The notes beneath the pieces were generated by a model. That model searched no databases. It was not told the origin of the DNA and saw only the letters and a list, made by a program, of their open reading frames with translations. A stretch of 64,000 nt of DNA, taken from the NCBI GenBank assembly GCA_009885995.1, contig VFJQ01000057.1, forward strand, positions 1-64,000, given 5' to 3'. Of this stretch, positions 8,521 to 16,840 are shown one piece after another. Each line of letters starts with the position of its first letter. The stretch's first letter is position 1. Both the position numbers and the translations under genes were made by a program. This stretch comes from Verrucomicrobiota bacterium (GTDB lineage: Bacteria; Verrucomicrobiota; Verrucomicrobiia; Chthoniobacterales; Chthoniobacteraceae).

Positions 8521-9524
8521 CGCCGGCGCCGCGCGAAGACGGGGAGTGCGGCGAGCAGGAGCAGCGCGGCGGAGGGCTCGGGCACGACGATGAAGACGGA
8601 GGACTGCGCGGTGGAGAAGTTCGTCACGTTCACGAAGAGCGCATCCGCTGCGAACTCGAGATGGCCGAGCGAGGCGGAGGTGGAGCCGATGGTGCGCACG
8701 GTGGCGTTGGCGGGGTCGTAGAGCAGGAGCGCGCCGCTGAAGGAATCCTGCCAGAGGCCGGCGCCGGGCTCGTAGGCGAGCGCGGTGTTCGCGCCGTTCG
8801 GGCTGAAGAGGTGGTCGTCGCGCGTGAACACGCCCGGGCCGATGGCGGCGGCGACTTCCGCAGCGGAGTAGTGGTAGAGCCCCTGCACGGAACCGTAGCC
8901 GCTCGCTCCGTAGAAGAGCGCGCCGGCGGCGAATTCGAGCGGGCCGGAGTAGTCGCCATCGAAGGCGAGGATGGTATCCGCCGCGGCGAGCATGAGGCCG
9001 CCGGCGCCGTCTGCGATGAGGTCGAACTTGGAAACGCGGTTCTTCGGCGGGTTGAAGAAGTTCAGCTCGACGTTGTGGGAGAGGTAGAGACTGCCGCCGG
9101 AGAAGGCGGCGTCGTAGTTGTTCGGCACGGTGCCGAGCAGATCGAGGCCGGTGCCGTCGGGGTTGATGGCGCGGATCGCATTCGTGCTGCTCTCGCCGAA
9201 AACCACGCGCCCGCCGACGCTGATGACGAAGGAGCCGAAGACGCCCGGGCCGAGATCGAAGATCGGCGTGGCGCTCGCGTAGCCGTCGCTCGCCGAGCGG
9301 CGGTAGAGGGTGGCGTTCGCGCTGTAGTTGAAGCTGTCGCTCTCGATGTAAAAGACATCGCCCGAGCTGTCGGCGGCCAGGCCCGTGATGGTGAAGCCAG
9401 GCGTGGAGTCGAACAGCCGCGAGCCCGCGTGGGCGGGGTCGCTGATGGTGAGGTCTGCGAGGGTGGCAGCGGATGCGGCGGCGGCGAAGAGGATCGCCGC
9501 CCCGAGGTGGAGCAGGTGTTTCAT
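8517..9524 (-). CDS. PEP-CTERM exported protein, propeller-like body
   Basis: The 335-residue product begins MKHLLHLGAAILFAAAASAA, a clear signal peptide. The body carries repeated short strands (GLAADSSGDVFYIESDSF, GGRVVFGESSTNAIRAINPDG) that resemble NHL/SMP-30 propeller blades. The C-terminus VPEPSAALLLLAALPVFARRRR is a PEP-CTERM anchor. I placed the start at the signal-peptide ATG, 30 codons inside the longest open frame. It is translationally coupled to the next PEP-CTERM gene through a GTGA overlap. Confidence 0.8.
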   Translation of the reverse strand: MKHLLHLGAAILFAAAASAATLADLTISDPAHAGSRLFDSTPGFTITGLAADSSGDVFYIESDSFNYSANATLYRRSASDGYASATPIFDLGPGVFGSFVISVGGRVVFGESSTNAIRAINPDGTGLDLLGTVPNNYDAAFSGGSLYLSHNVELNFFNPPKNRVSKFDLIADGAGGLMLAAADTILAFDGDYSGPLEFAAGALFYGASGYGSVQGLYHYSAAEVAAAIGPGVFTRDDHLFSPNGANTALAYEPGAGLWQDSFSGALLLYDPANATVRTIGSTSASLGHLEFAADALFVNVTNFSTAQSSVFIVVPEPSAALLLLAALPVFARRRR

Positions 9525-9936
9525 GTGTCGTGGTCTCGTAGGCGGTGTGAACCGAGAGACCAGGACACGGGCGGTGCGCGAGTGACGCACCGCGAGCCGC
9601 GGCTGATCTCTCATTCCTCCCTTTGCGGGGAAGTTTTCGCGTCCGGAGCGGCCCCGCGGCGAAAGCCTCGGGAATCAACCGGCGGACGAATGAGCGCGGG
9701 TCGTGGAAATATTCTGGCTCCTGGCATTCGGCGCGGGTCGTGAGACCCAGCGCGCACCTTCTTCCCTCCTTCACCGGCCATTGGGCCGATTGGATTTCGG
9801 GAAGTCGTATCCAGTCACAGCAGCGCAACTGCCTCCGATTCACACGGAGTTCCTTCCGACGACACGCAAAGAACTGCGCCGCCGATACGGTGCGCGTCCA
9901 GCGAGGGCAAGCGGTGAATTTCCGCCCGCCGCAGAA
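9525..9936. other. gene-free stretch between PEP-CTERM cluster and lexA
   Basis: About 410 bases hold no gene I can support. A near-direct repeat GCGCGGGTCGTG occurs twice about 40 bases apart (about 9695 and 9736). The segment should contain the promoter of the minus-strand PEP-CTERM cluster and the end of lexA, but no clear -35/-10 pair stands out. Confidence 0.5.
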
Positions 9937-10548
9937 TCAGCGTCGGCAGCGCCGGACCAGCGCGACCATCACGCCCTGAACCGTCAATTCCTCCACCGGA
10001 TGGATGTCCGGATACTTCGGGTTTTCCGCCTTGAGGAAGGGCCGGCCGCGCGTGGTGACGTAGCGCTTGAGCGTCGTCTCGCCATCGACGAGCGCCGCGA
10101 CGATGTCGCCGTCCTTCGGCGGGCGCTGCTCGAGGATGACGAGGTCGCCGTCGTTGATCTGCGCGCCGGTCATCGAGTCGCCGCGCACCTTTAGCGCAAA
10201 CATCCGCGAGTGCTTTTTCAGGCCCGCCGAGACCGCGTCCACCGAGACGGTGCCGAGATCCTGCTGCTCGGCGGGTTGCTGCAATCCGGCCGCGATGCAC
10301 CCGATGATGGGCACGTCGATGATGCGGTTGCGACGCAGGTGAGCAGCGACCACCACCGCACGGGCCTTGCCCGGGTGGCGGACGATGGCGCCTTCGCGTT
10401 CGAGGGCGCGGAGATGATTGAGCGCCGCCGTCTGGCTCGCGAAACCGAAGTGCTGCTGAATCTCCCGCGTCGACGGCATCACTCCGTCGGTGCCCTGGCG
10501 GTCTTCGATGTAGTCGAGCACCTCGCGTTGGCGTGCGGTCAAGTTCAT
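9937..10548 (-). CDS. lexA: LexA SOS repressor
   Basis: The 203-residue product has the winged-helix start LTARQREVLDYIEDRQ, the recognition-helix region STREIQQHFGFASQTAALNHL and the C-terminal S24 autoprotease. The self-cleavage site is Ala87-Gly88 in IIGCIAAG, the catalytic Ser is S125 in RGDSMTG, and the Lys is K161 in GETTLKRYV. All active-site residues are intact. It represses DNA-damage genes until RecA filaments trigger cleavage. The start is the ATG at 10548, which sits inside a TGTTC-N4-GAACA palindrome, implying autoregulation. The gene is divergent from the nucleotidyltransferase. Confidence 0.95.
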   Translation of the reverse strand: MNLTARQREVLDYIEDRQGTDGVMPSTREIQQHFGFASQTAALNHLRALEREGAIVRHPGKARAVVVAAHLRRNRIIDVPIIGCIAAGLQQPAEQQDLGTVSVDAVSAGLKKHSRMFALKVRGDSMTGAQINDGDLVILEQRPPKDGDIVAALVDGETTLKRYVTTRGRPFLKAENPKYPDIHPVEELTVQGVMVALVRRCRR

Positions 10549-10562
10549 GTTCGAGCGAACAC
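10547..10562. promoter_or_regulatory. LexA (SOS) box overlapping the lexA start codon
   Basis: On the minus strand the sequence TGTTCGCTCGAACA is an exact TGTTC-N4-GAACA palindrome whose last A is the first base of the lexA ATG. This is the motif I recall being published for Verrucomicrobia LexA. It indicates negative autoregulation. A weak TGGACA-N17-TACGTG promoter just upstream would be occluded by a bound repressor. Confidence 0.82.
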
Positions 10563-10650
10563 GTAAAACGGAGCGGTCGACTTGTCCAGAGCGACGGAGG
10601 GCACTCGGCGCTAGACACGCGATGCACGCTGGTTGAGAAGCCGCATCTTC

Positions 10651-11403
10651 ATGAACGTCCTGATCCTCGCCGCCGGCTACGCCACCCGCCTTTACCCGCT
10701 CACGCTCGACAAAGCCAAGCCGCTGCTCGACGTGGCGGGCAAGCCAATGATGGAGTGGGTGATCGACAACCTCGCGCCGATCGAAGGCCTCGAGAAGGTG
10801 TATGTCGTCACGAACGCGAAGTTCGCCGCGTCCTTCCAGGCGTGGGCCGATGGCTACAACCGGACGCACGCGAAGCTCGCCTTCGAGATCATCAACGATG
10901 GCTCGAGCAGCGACGCGGACAAACTCGGCGCGATCGGCGACATCAACCTCGTCATCACCCGCGCGGGCCTCGACGCGAGCGACCTCATCGTCGTCGCCGG
11001 CGACAATCTCTTCAACCAGAGCCTCGAAGACTTCGGCCGCTTCTGCTCCGAGAAGAAGCAGCCCGTGCTCGGCGTGTATGACGTGGGCTCACTCGAAGAG
11101 GCGAAGAAATACGGCGTCGTCGCCGTCGATGGCGGCGGCCTTATCACGAGCTTCGAGGAAAAGCCTGCCGAGCCGAAGAGCACGCTCATCGGCATCGCGC
11201 TCTATTACTACCCGAAGGAAACCGTCGCGATGATCCCCACCTACATCGCCGCCGGGAATAATCCCGACCAGCCCGGCCGCTTCGTGCAGTGGCTCTACCA
11301 GCGCGCGGCCGTGCAGACGTGGCAGGTGCCCGGCACATGGTTCGACGCGGGCAGCAAGGAAACGCTCGAGGAAGCGAACCAGATCTTCGCGAAGTTCCGG
11401 TAG
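10651..11403 (+). CDS. sugar-nucleotide (NDP-sugar) pyrophosphorylase
   Basis: The 250-residue enzyme starts MNVLILAAGYATRLYPLTLDKAKPLL, the nucleotide-binding signature (L-A-A-G-X-G/A-T-R-L-X-P-L-T) of nucleotidyltransferases such as RmlA and GlmU-type enzymes. Further motifs are VVAGDNLF for metal binding and FEEKP for the sugar site. It should couple a hexose-1-phosphate to an NTP for envelope or polysaccharide synthesis. The length is right for a stand-alone catalytic domain without an acyltransferase. The start at 10651 was chosen because the family begins at this Met. Confidence 0.88.
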   Translation: MNVLILAAGYATRLYPLTLDKAKPLLDVAGKPMMEWVIDNLAPIEGLEKVYVVTNAKFAASFQAWADGYNRTHAKLAFEIINDGSSSDADKLGAIGDINLVITRAGLDASDLIVVAGDNLFNQSLEDFGRFCSEKKQPVLGVYDVGSLEEAKKYGVVAVDGGGLITSFEEKPAEPKSTLIGIALYYYPKETVAMIPTYIAAGNNPDQPGRFVQWLYQRAAVQTWQVPGTWFDAGSKETLEEANQIFAKFR

Positions 11404-11420
11404 GAACAGCCGGAGGGTGG

Positions 11421-11491
11421 CTGCCAGACTAGGATTCGAACCTAGACAAAACGAGTCAGAGTCGTTTGTGCTACCGTTACACCATCTGGCA
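11421..11491 (-). tRNA. tRNA-Gln(CTG)
   Basis: The minus strand folds into a full cloverleaf of 71 nt. The acceptor stem is TGCCAGA/TCTGGCA, the D-stem GTGT/GCAC, and the anticodon stem AACGA/TCGTT with loop CTCTGAC (anticodon CTG). The T-arm is CTAGG-TTCGAAT-CCTAG and the discriminator is G. CCA is not encoded. Its cognate synthetase gene (glnS) is about 46 kb away in the same window. Confidence 0.93.
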
Positions 11492-11578
11492 CCGGGAAAG
11501 CGGGGGGCGGAAAGTAGTGAGCGAGGCAAAGTTGTCCACGGCGATTTTCCCGCTGGCGCGCATCGCTGGGGCTCGGCG

Positions 11579-12205
11579 ATGTTGTCGGCGATGAAAGAAG
11601 AAATGATCCTCGTCGTTCGGCGCGAACTCTTCGACCGGCTCGGCGCATTCCAAGGGCTGAACTTCGAGGTCGAGCGCACACTGCCGGCGTTGCTCGATCG
11701 TGCGAACAACTTCTTCACGCCACGCGGCCCGGCGGAGACGGATCCTTCGCTCAAGCAGATCATCCCGTATGTGCTGCTCGTGCATGGCGACCGCGTGCTC
11801 CACTACGTGCGCGGGAAAAAGGCGGGCGAGCAGCGGCTCGTGGCGAAAGGCTCGATCGGCATCGGCGGGCACATGAACGATCACGACGAAGGGCTCTTCG
11901 CGCTGGACCGTGCCGCCTACGACGCCGGCGTGCAGCGGGAGGTCGGCGAGGAACTGCGGCTCGACGCGCGCTACACCAACCACGCCGTCGCGCTGCTCAA
12001 CGACGACTCGAACGACGTGGGCCGCGTTCATCTCGGCGTCGTCCACGTCTTCCGGCTCGACAGCGATGATGTCGCCAAGGGCGAGGCCATGATCACCGAC
12101 CTGCAATTTCTCGACCGCGCGCAGCTCGCCGCGCGGCGCGATGCGATGGAGACGTGGTCGCAGATCTGTTTCGATCAGCTCGACGAAATCCTCCGCCGCG
12201 CCTGA
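11579..12205 (+). CDS. Nudix-fold hydrolase-like protein
   Basis: The protein (about 208 residues) contains GSIGIGGHMNDHDEG followed at some distance by VQREVGEELRLD, a Nudix box (G-X5-E-X7-REVXEEXG) stretched by an insertion between the first Gly/Glu and the REVGEE helix. Proteins of this arrangement are often annotated as phosphoesterase or Nudix hydrolase and probably act on a nucleotide-linked substrate. The open frame runs upstream through the antisense of tRNA-Gln, so I put the start at ATG 11579; ATG 11591 (MKEEMILVVRRELF) is equally plausible. Confidence 0.7.
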   Translation: MLSAMKEEMILVVRRELFDRLGAFQGLNFEVERTLPALLDRANNFFTPRGPAETDPSLKQIIPYVLLVHGDRVLHYVRGKKAGEQRLVAKGSIGIGGHMNDHDEGLFALDRAAYDAGVQREVGEELRLDARYTNHAVALLNDDSNDVGRVHLGVVHVFRLDSDDVAKGEAMITDLQFLDRAQLAARRDAMETWSQICFDQLDEILRRA

Positions 12206-12238
12206 TTCCCGCCCGCACACCACCACAGCACACCTCCC

Positions 12239-13354
12239 ATGAGCTCTCCTGCCATTGACGAAACCTTCCGCGCCATCCTCCGCGGCGCCGTCGAGTCCGG
12301 CGCGTCGGACATCCACATCAAGCCCGGCGCCGCCGTCGCCTTCCGTATCGATGGCGAACTCGTGCCGGTGGAAGTGCCGCTGCCGAGCGAGGCGTGGATG
12401 CGGATGGTCCTGCGGGCCATCGTGCCTCCGCACCTGAGCGCGCACTTCGAGACCGAGCACGAAGTCGATTTCGCTTTCACCGATGGGCAGCTCGGTCGCT
12501 TCCGCGCGAATGCCTTTCTCCAGCGTGGCTCACCCACGCTCGCGCTTCGGCTGGTGAAGACCGAGATGAAGGACTTCGCCGCGCTCAATCTCCCCGCGCA
12601 GCTCGCCCAGCTCGCGCTCGCCCCGCGCGGCCTCGTCATCCTCGCCGGCGCCACCGGCTCCGGGAAATCCACGACGCTCGCTGCCATGCTCGAGCACCTG
12701 AACCGCACCGAGCGCCGCCACGTCATCACCATCGAAGACCCGATCGAATTCGTCTTCACCGACAACGAGTGCATCATCGAGCAGCGCGAAGTCGGGCTCG
12801 ATACCGCCAGCTACGGCGCCGGTCTGCGCCACGTCCTCCGGCAGGATCCGGACGTGATCGTCATCGGTGAAATGCGCGATGCCGAGAGCGCCCGCGCGGC
12901 CATGAGCGCGGCGAATATCGGCCGGCTCGTCTTCACCACGCTGCACACGAGCGACGCGACCCAGAGCATCCAGCGCGTGCTCGAGTTTTTCCCCGCCACC
13001 GAGCGCGACTTCGCCCGGCGGCTCTTCTCCGAGACGCTGCGGGCCATCGTCTGCCAGCGCCTCGTGCGCACGCCGGAGTCGGGCCTTCTCCCCGCGACCG
13101 AGATGCTTTTCAATACGTCCTCGATCGCCCGGCTGATCGAGGACGCGGAGTTCGAGAAGATCCGCGGCGCGATGGAACTCTCTACCGCGGACGGGATGCA
13201 CACCTTCGATCAATCCCTCACCTCGATGGCGCGCGAGGGCCGCATCAGCCGCGAGGAAGCGATCGCGCACGCGGGAAATCCCGATCTGCTGCGCATGGCG
13301 TTCCAAGGCGTCGTGGTCGCCGAGAGCCAGCGCATCCTGCAATCGCGCCGCTGA
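12239..13354 (+). CDS. pilT: PilT-type twitching motility ATPase
   Basis: The 371-residue protein is a PilT/GspE-superfamily ATPase. Its N-terminal PAS-like part has the signature SGASDIHIKPG. The Walker A is GATGSGKST (about residues 137-145), the Asp box is TIEDPIEFVF, the Walker B is DPDVIVIGEMRD and the His box is TTLHTSDA. The length matches PilT, so it is the retraction motor of a type IV pilus rather than the assembly ATPase PilB. No other pilus genes adjoin it, although a pseudopilin lies at 6.9 kb. Confidence 0.9.
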   Translation: MSSPAIDETFRAILRGAVESGASDIHIKPGAAVAFRIDGELVPVEVPLPSEAWMRMVLRAIVPPHLSAHFETEHEVDFAFTDGQLGRFRANAFLQRGSPTLALRLVKTEMKDFAALNLPAQLAQLALAPRGLVILAGATGSGKSTTLAAMLEHLNRTERRHVITIEDPIEFVFTDNECIIEQREVGLDTASYGAGLRHVLRQDPDVIVIGEMRDAESARAAMSAANIGRLVFTTLHTSDATQSIQRVLEFFPATERDFARRLFSETLRAIVCQRLVRTPESGLLPATEMLFNTSSIARLIEDAEFEKIRGAMELSTADGMHTFDQSLTSMAREGRISREEAIAHAGNPDLLRMAFQGVVVAESQRILQSRR

Positions 13355-13381
13355 GCACGAGAGGCGGATTCGCTGGGGAGA

Positions 13382-13905
13382 TCATTCGCGGAATGCGAAG
13401 CTGAACAACTGCGCATCCTTGAGCCGCAAGTCGATCGAGATGAGTCTCGCTCTCCCATTCCAAGTGCTGCCGCAGCTCATCACCGGCAAAGGCTTTTGAG
13501 CGGGCCACGACAGCTCCTTTCAAGTCGAGCAACTCCACCCGGATCGTTCCTTTCTTTGAGGTGGCGGCGTTCAGCTCCAGTCGGTTCCCGCGGAACACGA
13601 GCGGCACCGTCGTGAGCGTGCCGCCGTTGCTCCCCGCATCCGCGGAGACGAAGCGGTCGAGCTTCCACTTCGCGAGGCCGATGCTGGCGGTGTATTTGCT
13701 GCCGCGCCCGGTGCCCTCTTCCTTGTAGAGGCAGGGCGTGCCCTGCATGTAGTTCGAGCCGCTGTAGTAGAGCCACACTTCATCGCCCACGCGCAGCGCC
13801 CGGGATTGCGTGGAGAAAAATCCGCTGTCCCACTCGCCGGCTTTGCCGCGCGGAATGATCGGCGTGCGGAACGGGCGACCCGGATTGCGTGAAAATCCAC
13901 ATTCT
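13382..13905 (-). pseudogene. 5'-truncated, frameshifted glycosidase-like gene
   Basis: The minus strand encodes PGRPFRTPIIPRGKAGEWDSGFF, then VGDEVWLYYSGSNYMQGTPC and a Ser-rich beta domain. In the last 60 bases the sense continues in a different frame as SIDLRLKDAQLFSFAFRE and a TGA at 13382. A frameshift near 13441 therefore interrupts the frame, and the 5' half is missing. The pattern matches the C-terminal part of GH32/43-like five-bladed glycosidase proteins. Truncation stops 15 bp from the displaced tRNA-Pro 3' fragment, so integration of the island or an earlier rearrangement probably cut the gene. A 130-bp relative lies at 28536. Confidence 0.75.
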
Positions 13906-13919
13906 CCCCGTCAGAAGGT

Positions 13920-13967
13920 GTGGTCGGGCTGGCGGGATTCGAACCCGCGGCCTCTTCGTCCCGAACG
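13920..13967. repeat. left attachment site (attL): displaced tRNA-Pro 3' end
   Basis: These 48 bases are identical to 36949-36996, the part of tRNA-Pro(CGG) from the anticodon stem to the encoded CCA. Here the 5' half of the tRNA is missing and the sequence diverges right after the anticodon loop. That is the usual footprint of a tyrosine-recombinase element that inserts at the anticodon loop and rebuilds the tRNA at the other end. Confidence 0.92.
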
Positions 13968-14386
13968 GTTCGGCCCGCTTCGTCAGCGAGCAGCGGAAGT
14001 TATGGCCGACGAAAGGCTTACGCGCGCGCTCCTCCTCGGATGAGGTAGGGGTCCCCCCGTTTTGGCCCCCCCGCCGCATTCCGATGAATGCGTTTGCTTC
14101 ACAATGAGTCCACTGCGCACAGCATCCCCCCGCGGAAGCCCACCCGGCGCAAAAGCGAGCACGACTGCTCGAATCCGTCGAGTCATGCCAAAAAGTTTTC
14201 TACCGAAGTGAGTCGCATTCAGTCCACATAAATTGAAACAAGCAACGATAAGTCACATGCAAACAACTCATCAGGAACATGTTGCGACGGTAACGATGCT
14301 TGCAGATTGTGTCGAAATGGGCGATAGGTCTGCCCGTTGGAGGCACGAGCAACAAATCCTAGCGCCTCCATTCATTTGTCTCCGAA
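13968..14386. other. non-coding left arm of the island
   Basis: About 420 bases between attL and the integrase hold no supported gene. A GC-rich track GTCCCCCCGTTTTGGCCCCC at about 14051 resembles the 24-bp inverted repeat that flanks tRNA-Pro at 36811 and 37182. The last 200 bases are clearly richer in A and T and probably carry the integrase promoter and integrase arm sites, though I cannot place them. Confidence 0.5.
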
Positions 14387-15553
14387 ATGCACCACGAAGC
14401 GCAGTCACACAGTTCATCATCGCCCTACGTGAAGGTGGCGAACTGCGTTGGTCTTTACCGACACGCGGTTACGGGTCGCTACTACGCAGTGAAGAAGATT
14501 CGCGGGAAGCACAGGGAGCGCAGTCTCGACACAACCGATCGCAAGATTGCCGAGCGTCGGCTGAAAGACTGGATCGCCGACTTGGATAACGTCAATTTCG
14601 AGGTGGAGAAGACGACATTGGGCCAACTCACTCGAAAGCTCATCGCGATTAGCAAAGGCAAATCCGATAGCACGCAATGTATCGTGGGCGGCGTCGTGTC
14701 CTCCTTCGAGGATTGGTGGCCTCACGGGCTTGATTTTCAGGTTCGCAATATCCGCCCTTCGGACTTGGAGGAGTGGCTTGCGTTGCAAGAGCGACGGCTG
14801 CGTAACAGCAGCTACAACCGCGTGGCGGGTGTGCTGAAACAGCTTTTTGAATTGGCTGTGAAGGACCGCATCATTGCCGAGTCGCCGTTCGCACGGGTCA
14901 CGACACGATGGAAGAAGCCGCAGACGCCGATGCGGTGCATACCCACACTTGAGCAATTTCAGGCCATCGTGGACGACATCCGCTCGCAACGATTCAGCCG
15001 CTACGCCAAGGACACTGCCGACTTTGTGGAATTCTTGGGCCTTGCTGGCTTGGGCCAAGCGGAGGCAGCCGCGCTCACGTGGGGTGACGTTGATTTTGCA
15101 CGTAACTGCATGAGCATTCGTCGGCAGAAGACCGACCGGCATTTCGCGCTGCCGATCTATCCGCACCTGCGTCCGCTGTTGGACAAGCTGCACGCCAATG
15201 GTGGCGGCAAGCCCGCCCGCAATGCGCGAGTGCTCAAGATTCTCGACGCGAAGCGTGCGCTCAACGGGGCGTGTGAGCGGCTTGGCTTGCCGCATTTCTC
15301 ACAGCGCAATCTTCGCCAGTGCCTCATCATGCGGCTTTGGAAGCTCGGAGTGGACAAGAAGCTCATCGCAAAGTGGCAGGGCCACCAGGACGGCGGGCAG
15401 CTCATCATGGATACCTACACCGAGGTCTTTGGTGCTGATGACGGGGAGTATGAGCGGTTGCAGCTCGCCAAGTTGGCACCTGCTCCACACGTCGTCACGC
15501 GCATCGACGCTGACCGAGACGAGCGGGTCGATGGCGAACTGAAGTCGGCCTGA
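14387..15553 (+). CDS. divergent tyrosine recombinase (integrase)
   Basis: The 388-residue protein has an N-terminal arm/core-binding region (residues 20-170) and a C-terminal catalytic domain. Recognisable are GLAGLGQAEAAALTW (218-232), the beta-hairpin Lys in RRQKTD (K248), NLRQ with Arg310, the GH pair at 332-333 and the nucleophile Tyr344 in DTYTEVF. Two usual residues differ. The first catalytic Arg (in GLRxxE) is Gly223 or Gln224, and the His of HxxR is Arg307. Its position just inside attL marks it as the island's own integrase, reading inward. The start at ATG 14387 is the first in frame. Confidence 0.85.
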   Translation: MHHEAQSHSSSSPYVKVANCVGLYRHAVTGRYYAVKKIRGKHRERSLDTTDRKIAERRLKDWIADLDNVNFEVEKTTLGQLTRKLIAISKGKSDSTQCIVGGVVSSFEDWWPHGLDFQVRNIRPSDLEEWLALQERRLRNSSYNRVAGVLKQLFELAVKDRIIAESPFARVTTRWKKPQTPMRCIPTLEQFQAIVDDIRSQRFSRYAKDTADFVEFLGLAGLGQAEAAALTWGDVDFARNCMSIRRQKTDRHFALPIYPHLRPLLDKLHANGGGKPARNARVLKILDAKRALNGACERLGLPHFSQRNLRQCLIMRLWKLGVDKKLIAKWQGHQDGGQLIMDTYTEVFGADDGEYERLQLAKLAPAPHVVTRIDADRDERVDGELKSA

Positions 15554-15600
15554 CCTTTGGCCCGACTCAGCGAGTGCGGACGAAGAACAAATTCTTCTTC

Positions 15601-16065
15601 ATGGCAAATAATCCATACAAACCAGAAGACAAAGTCCTTACGAAAATCAAGGGAACCGAGGTGGAGGCAGTCGTCCGCCTCGTCTGGAATGATGAAGTGC
15701 AGGTGCGCGCGCCGCACGGTTTGATTTGGCGGACGGCGAAGACGGTCAGGCCGCTGACCTCCGAGGCTGCACCGCCCGCAGCCGAACCCGTGCTCCCCCA
15801 AGTGAGCGGTGAGGTGCAACCCGGTGCGAGCGCGAGTGAGCCGGTGCCCTCACCAAGCGGGCCGCCCGCACAGGCCGTGGCGAGCGAGCCGAGCCCGGAG
15901 CCTCCGCCCGCAGAGGTCACTACTCCCGACCTTTCGGCTGCCACGCCGGACACACAGTCGGGTGTAGAGCAGACGGCACCCGCGAGCACACCGGAGCCCG
16001 CGCGCGTGATTGCCTGCGGCATCGAGCCCGTAGCGAAGAAGCCCCGCAAGCGTCACCGCAAGTGA
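15601..16065 (+). CDS. hypothetical protein with Pro/Ala-rich tail
   Basis: The 154-residue product begins with about 45 residues that look like a small SH3/KOW-like barrel (KPEDKVLTKIKGTEVEAVVRLVWNDEVQVRAP). A long Pro/Ala/Glu-rich disordered stretch and a basic end (KKPRKRHRK) follow. I do not recognise a family. The basic tail could bind nucleic acid, which is an inference. It lies 48 bp after the integrase and overlaps the next gene by GTGA, so the two are probably co-translated. Confidence 0.6.
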   Translation: MANNPYKPEDKVLTKIKGTEVEAVVRLVWNDEVQVRAPHGLIWRTAKTVRPLTSEAAPPAAEPVLPQVSGEVQPGASASEPVPSPSGPPAQAVASEPSPEPPPAEVTTPDLSAATPDTQSGVEQTAPASTPEPARVIACGIEPVAKKPRKRHRK

Positions 16066-16358
16066 TCCTGCCAGATGGTGGTGGTGGCAAGCGCGGGCTG
16101 TTCCCTTTGGGTCAGGTGGCGGCAACCGCAAACGCAGCGCGCACGTTGGACAACGCCGACATTCTGCGCGCGCTCAGCCGTCATGTTGGCGGTGATTGGG
16201 GCGAAGTGTGTGAAGCCGACTGGCGCGCAAATGACCGGGCGTTGGTTGAAGGCACACGGTTGCTGTCGGTGTATCGGACCACAGCAGGAGTGCGCTTCTA
16301 CATCATCACCGAGGCCGATCGTTCGGTCACCACGGTTCTTCTACCCGAGGACTACTAA
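16062..16358 (+). CDS. mobile-element accessory protein of unknown function
   Basis: The 98-residue product matches by eye a small family found on plasmids and integrative elements: LFPLGQVAATANAARTLDNADILRALSRHVGGDWGE, then LLSVYRTTAGVRFYIITEADRSVTTVLLPEDY at the C-terminus. The function is unknown, and the family is sometimes annotated as plasmid-related protein. It starts with GTG overlapping the previous stop (GTGA). The conserved part begins at LFPLGQ, about 12 residues in. Confidence 0.75.
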   Translation: MILPDGGGGKRGLFPLGQVAATANAARTLDNADILRALSRHVGGDWGEVCEADWRANDRALVEGTRLLSVYRTTAGVRFYIITEADRSVTTVLLPEDY

Positions 16359-16507
16359 CCACGCGCGCCTCGCCACTTGTCTCCGCTGCGAGGAAGGCGC
16401 TCCGCAGCCCGTCGGGAAACGCCGTGGGGCGGGCGGTGGACTCGCGAGGCTTTGGAAGATCAGCGAGCCAACGAAGCGGTGCAACGCGCATCAAATTCTG
16501 CACGGCC

Positions 16508-16786
16508 ATGCCAAGCCTTGATGAGCACTGCCGGATTACCCAACGAGCGTTCGGTGACGCCTACGAGCATGTGCATCGCTGGCTCAACGAGTTCGAGGGC
16601 AAGGCACCCTACGGGATGAAGAATCGTCGTGTTCGCCACCATGAGCAGGGAATCGATGCAGTGCGCCAGCTTTTCGGCGACACTGCCGCGGAGGTTGCTC
16701 GGATGCACATTGAGATGGACCTGTTGGAGGACGGATGGAACTTCGGTGATCCCTTCCCGCGATGCGAGTCAGACTACGCTGTATAG
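16508..16786 (+). CDS. DUF6915-like small protein
   Basis: This 92-residue protein has regularly spaced His residues: DEHCRITQRAFG, AYEHVHRWLNEF, NRRVRHHEQGIDAVRQLFG and VARMHIEMDLLEDGW. The order and spacing resemble DUF6915, small cargo proteins of plasmids and islands with unknown function. The His pattern could suggest a metal site, which is an inference. ATG 16508 was chosen because the similarity begins there. The motif ATCAAATTCTGCA lies 6-18 bases upstream and recurs before the gene at 17625. Confidence 0.55.
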   Translation: MPSLDEHCRITQRAFGDAYEHVHRWLNEFEGKAPYGMKNRRVRHHEQGIDAVRQLFGDTAAEVARMHIEMDLLEDGWNFGDPFPRCESDYAV

Positions 16787-16840
16787 GTCGTCTTGGTGGC
16801 TCGGAGCCGCGATTCTTAACTTCCAGAATGGAAGCTTAAG

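Noticed and set aside
9703-9930. Short frame with FLPTTRKELRRRYG, similar to the start of YgiQ-type radical SAM proteins
   Set aside because: There is no continuation of the domain, no start signal, and it overlaps the end of lexA antisense; chance similarity is more likely.
11417-11578. N-terminal extension of the Nudix-like protein
   Set aside because: This stretch is read through the antisense of tRNA-Gln and has no conserved features.
13780-14107. Frames overlapping the tRNA-Pro fragment at attL
   Set aside because: The translations are read through tRNA sequence (WxRDSNPRPL-type peptides) and are not real proteins.
14233-14589. 118-codon frame ahead of the integrase
   Set aside because: It overlaps the integrase start in another frame and becomes Arg/Ser-rich there; no family resemblance.
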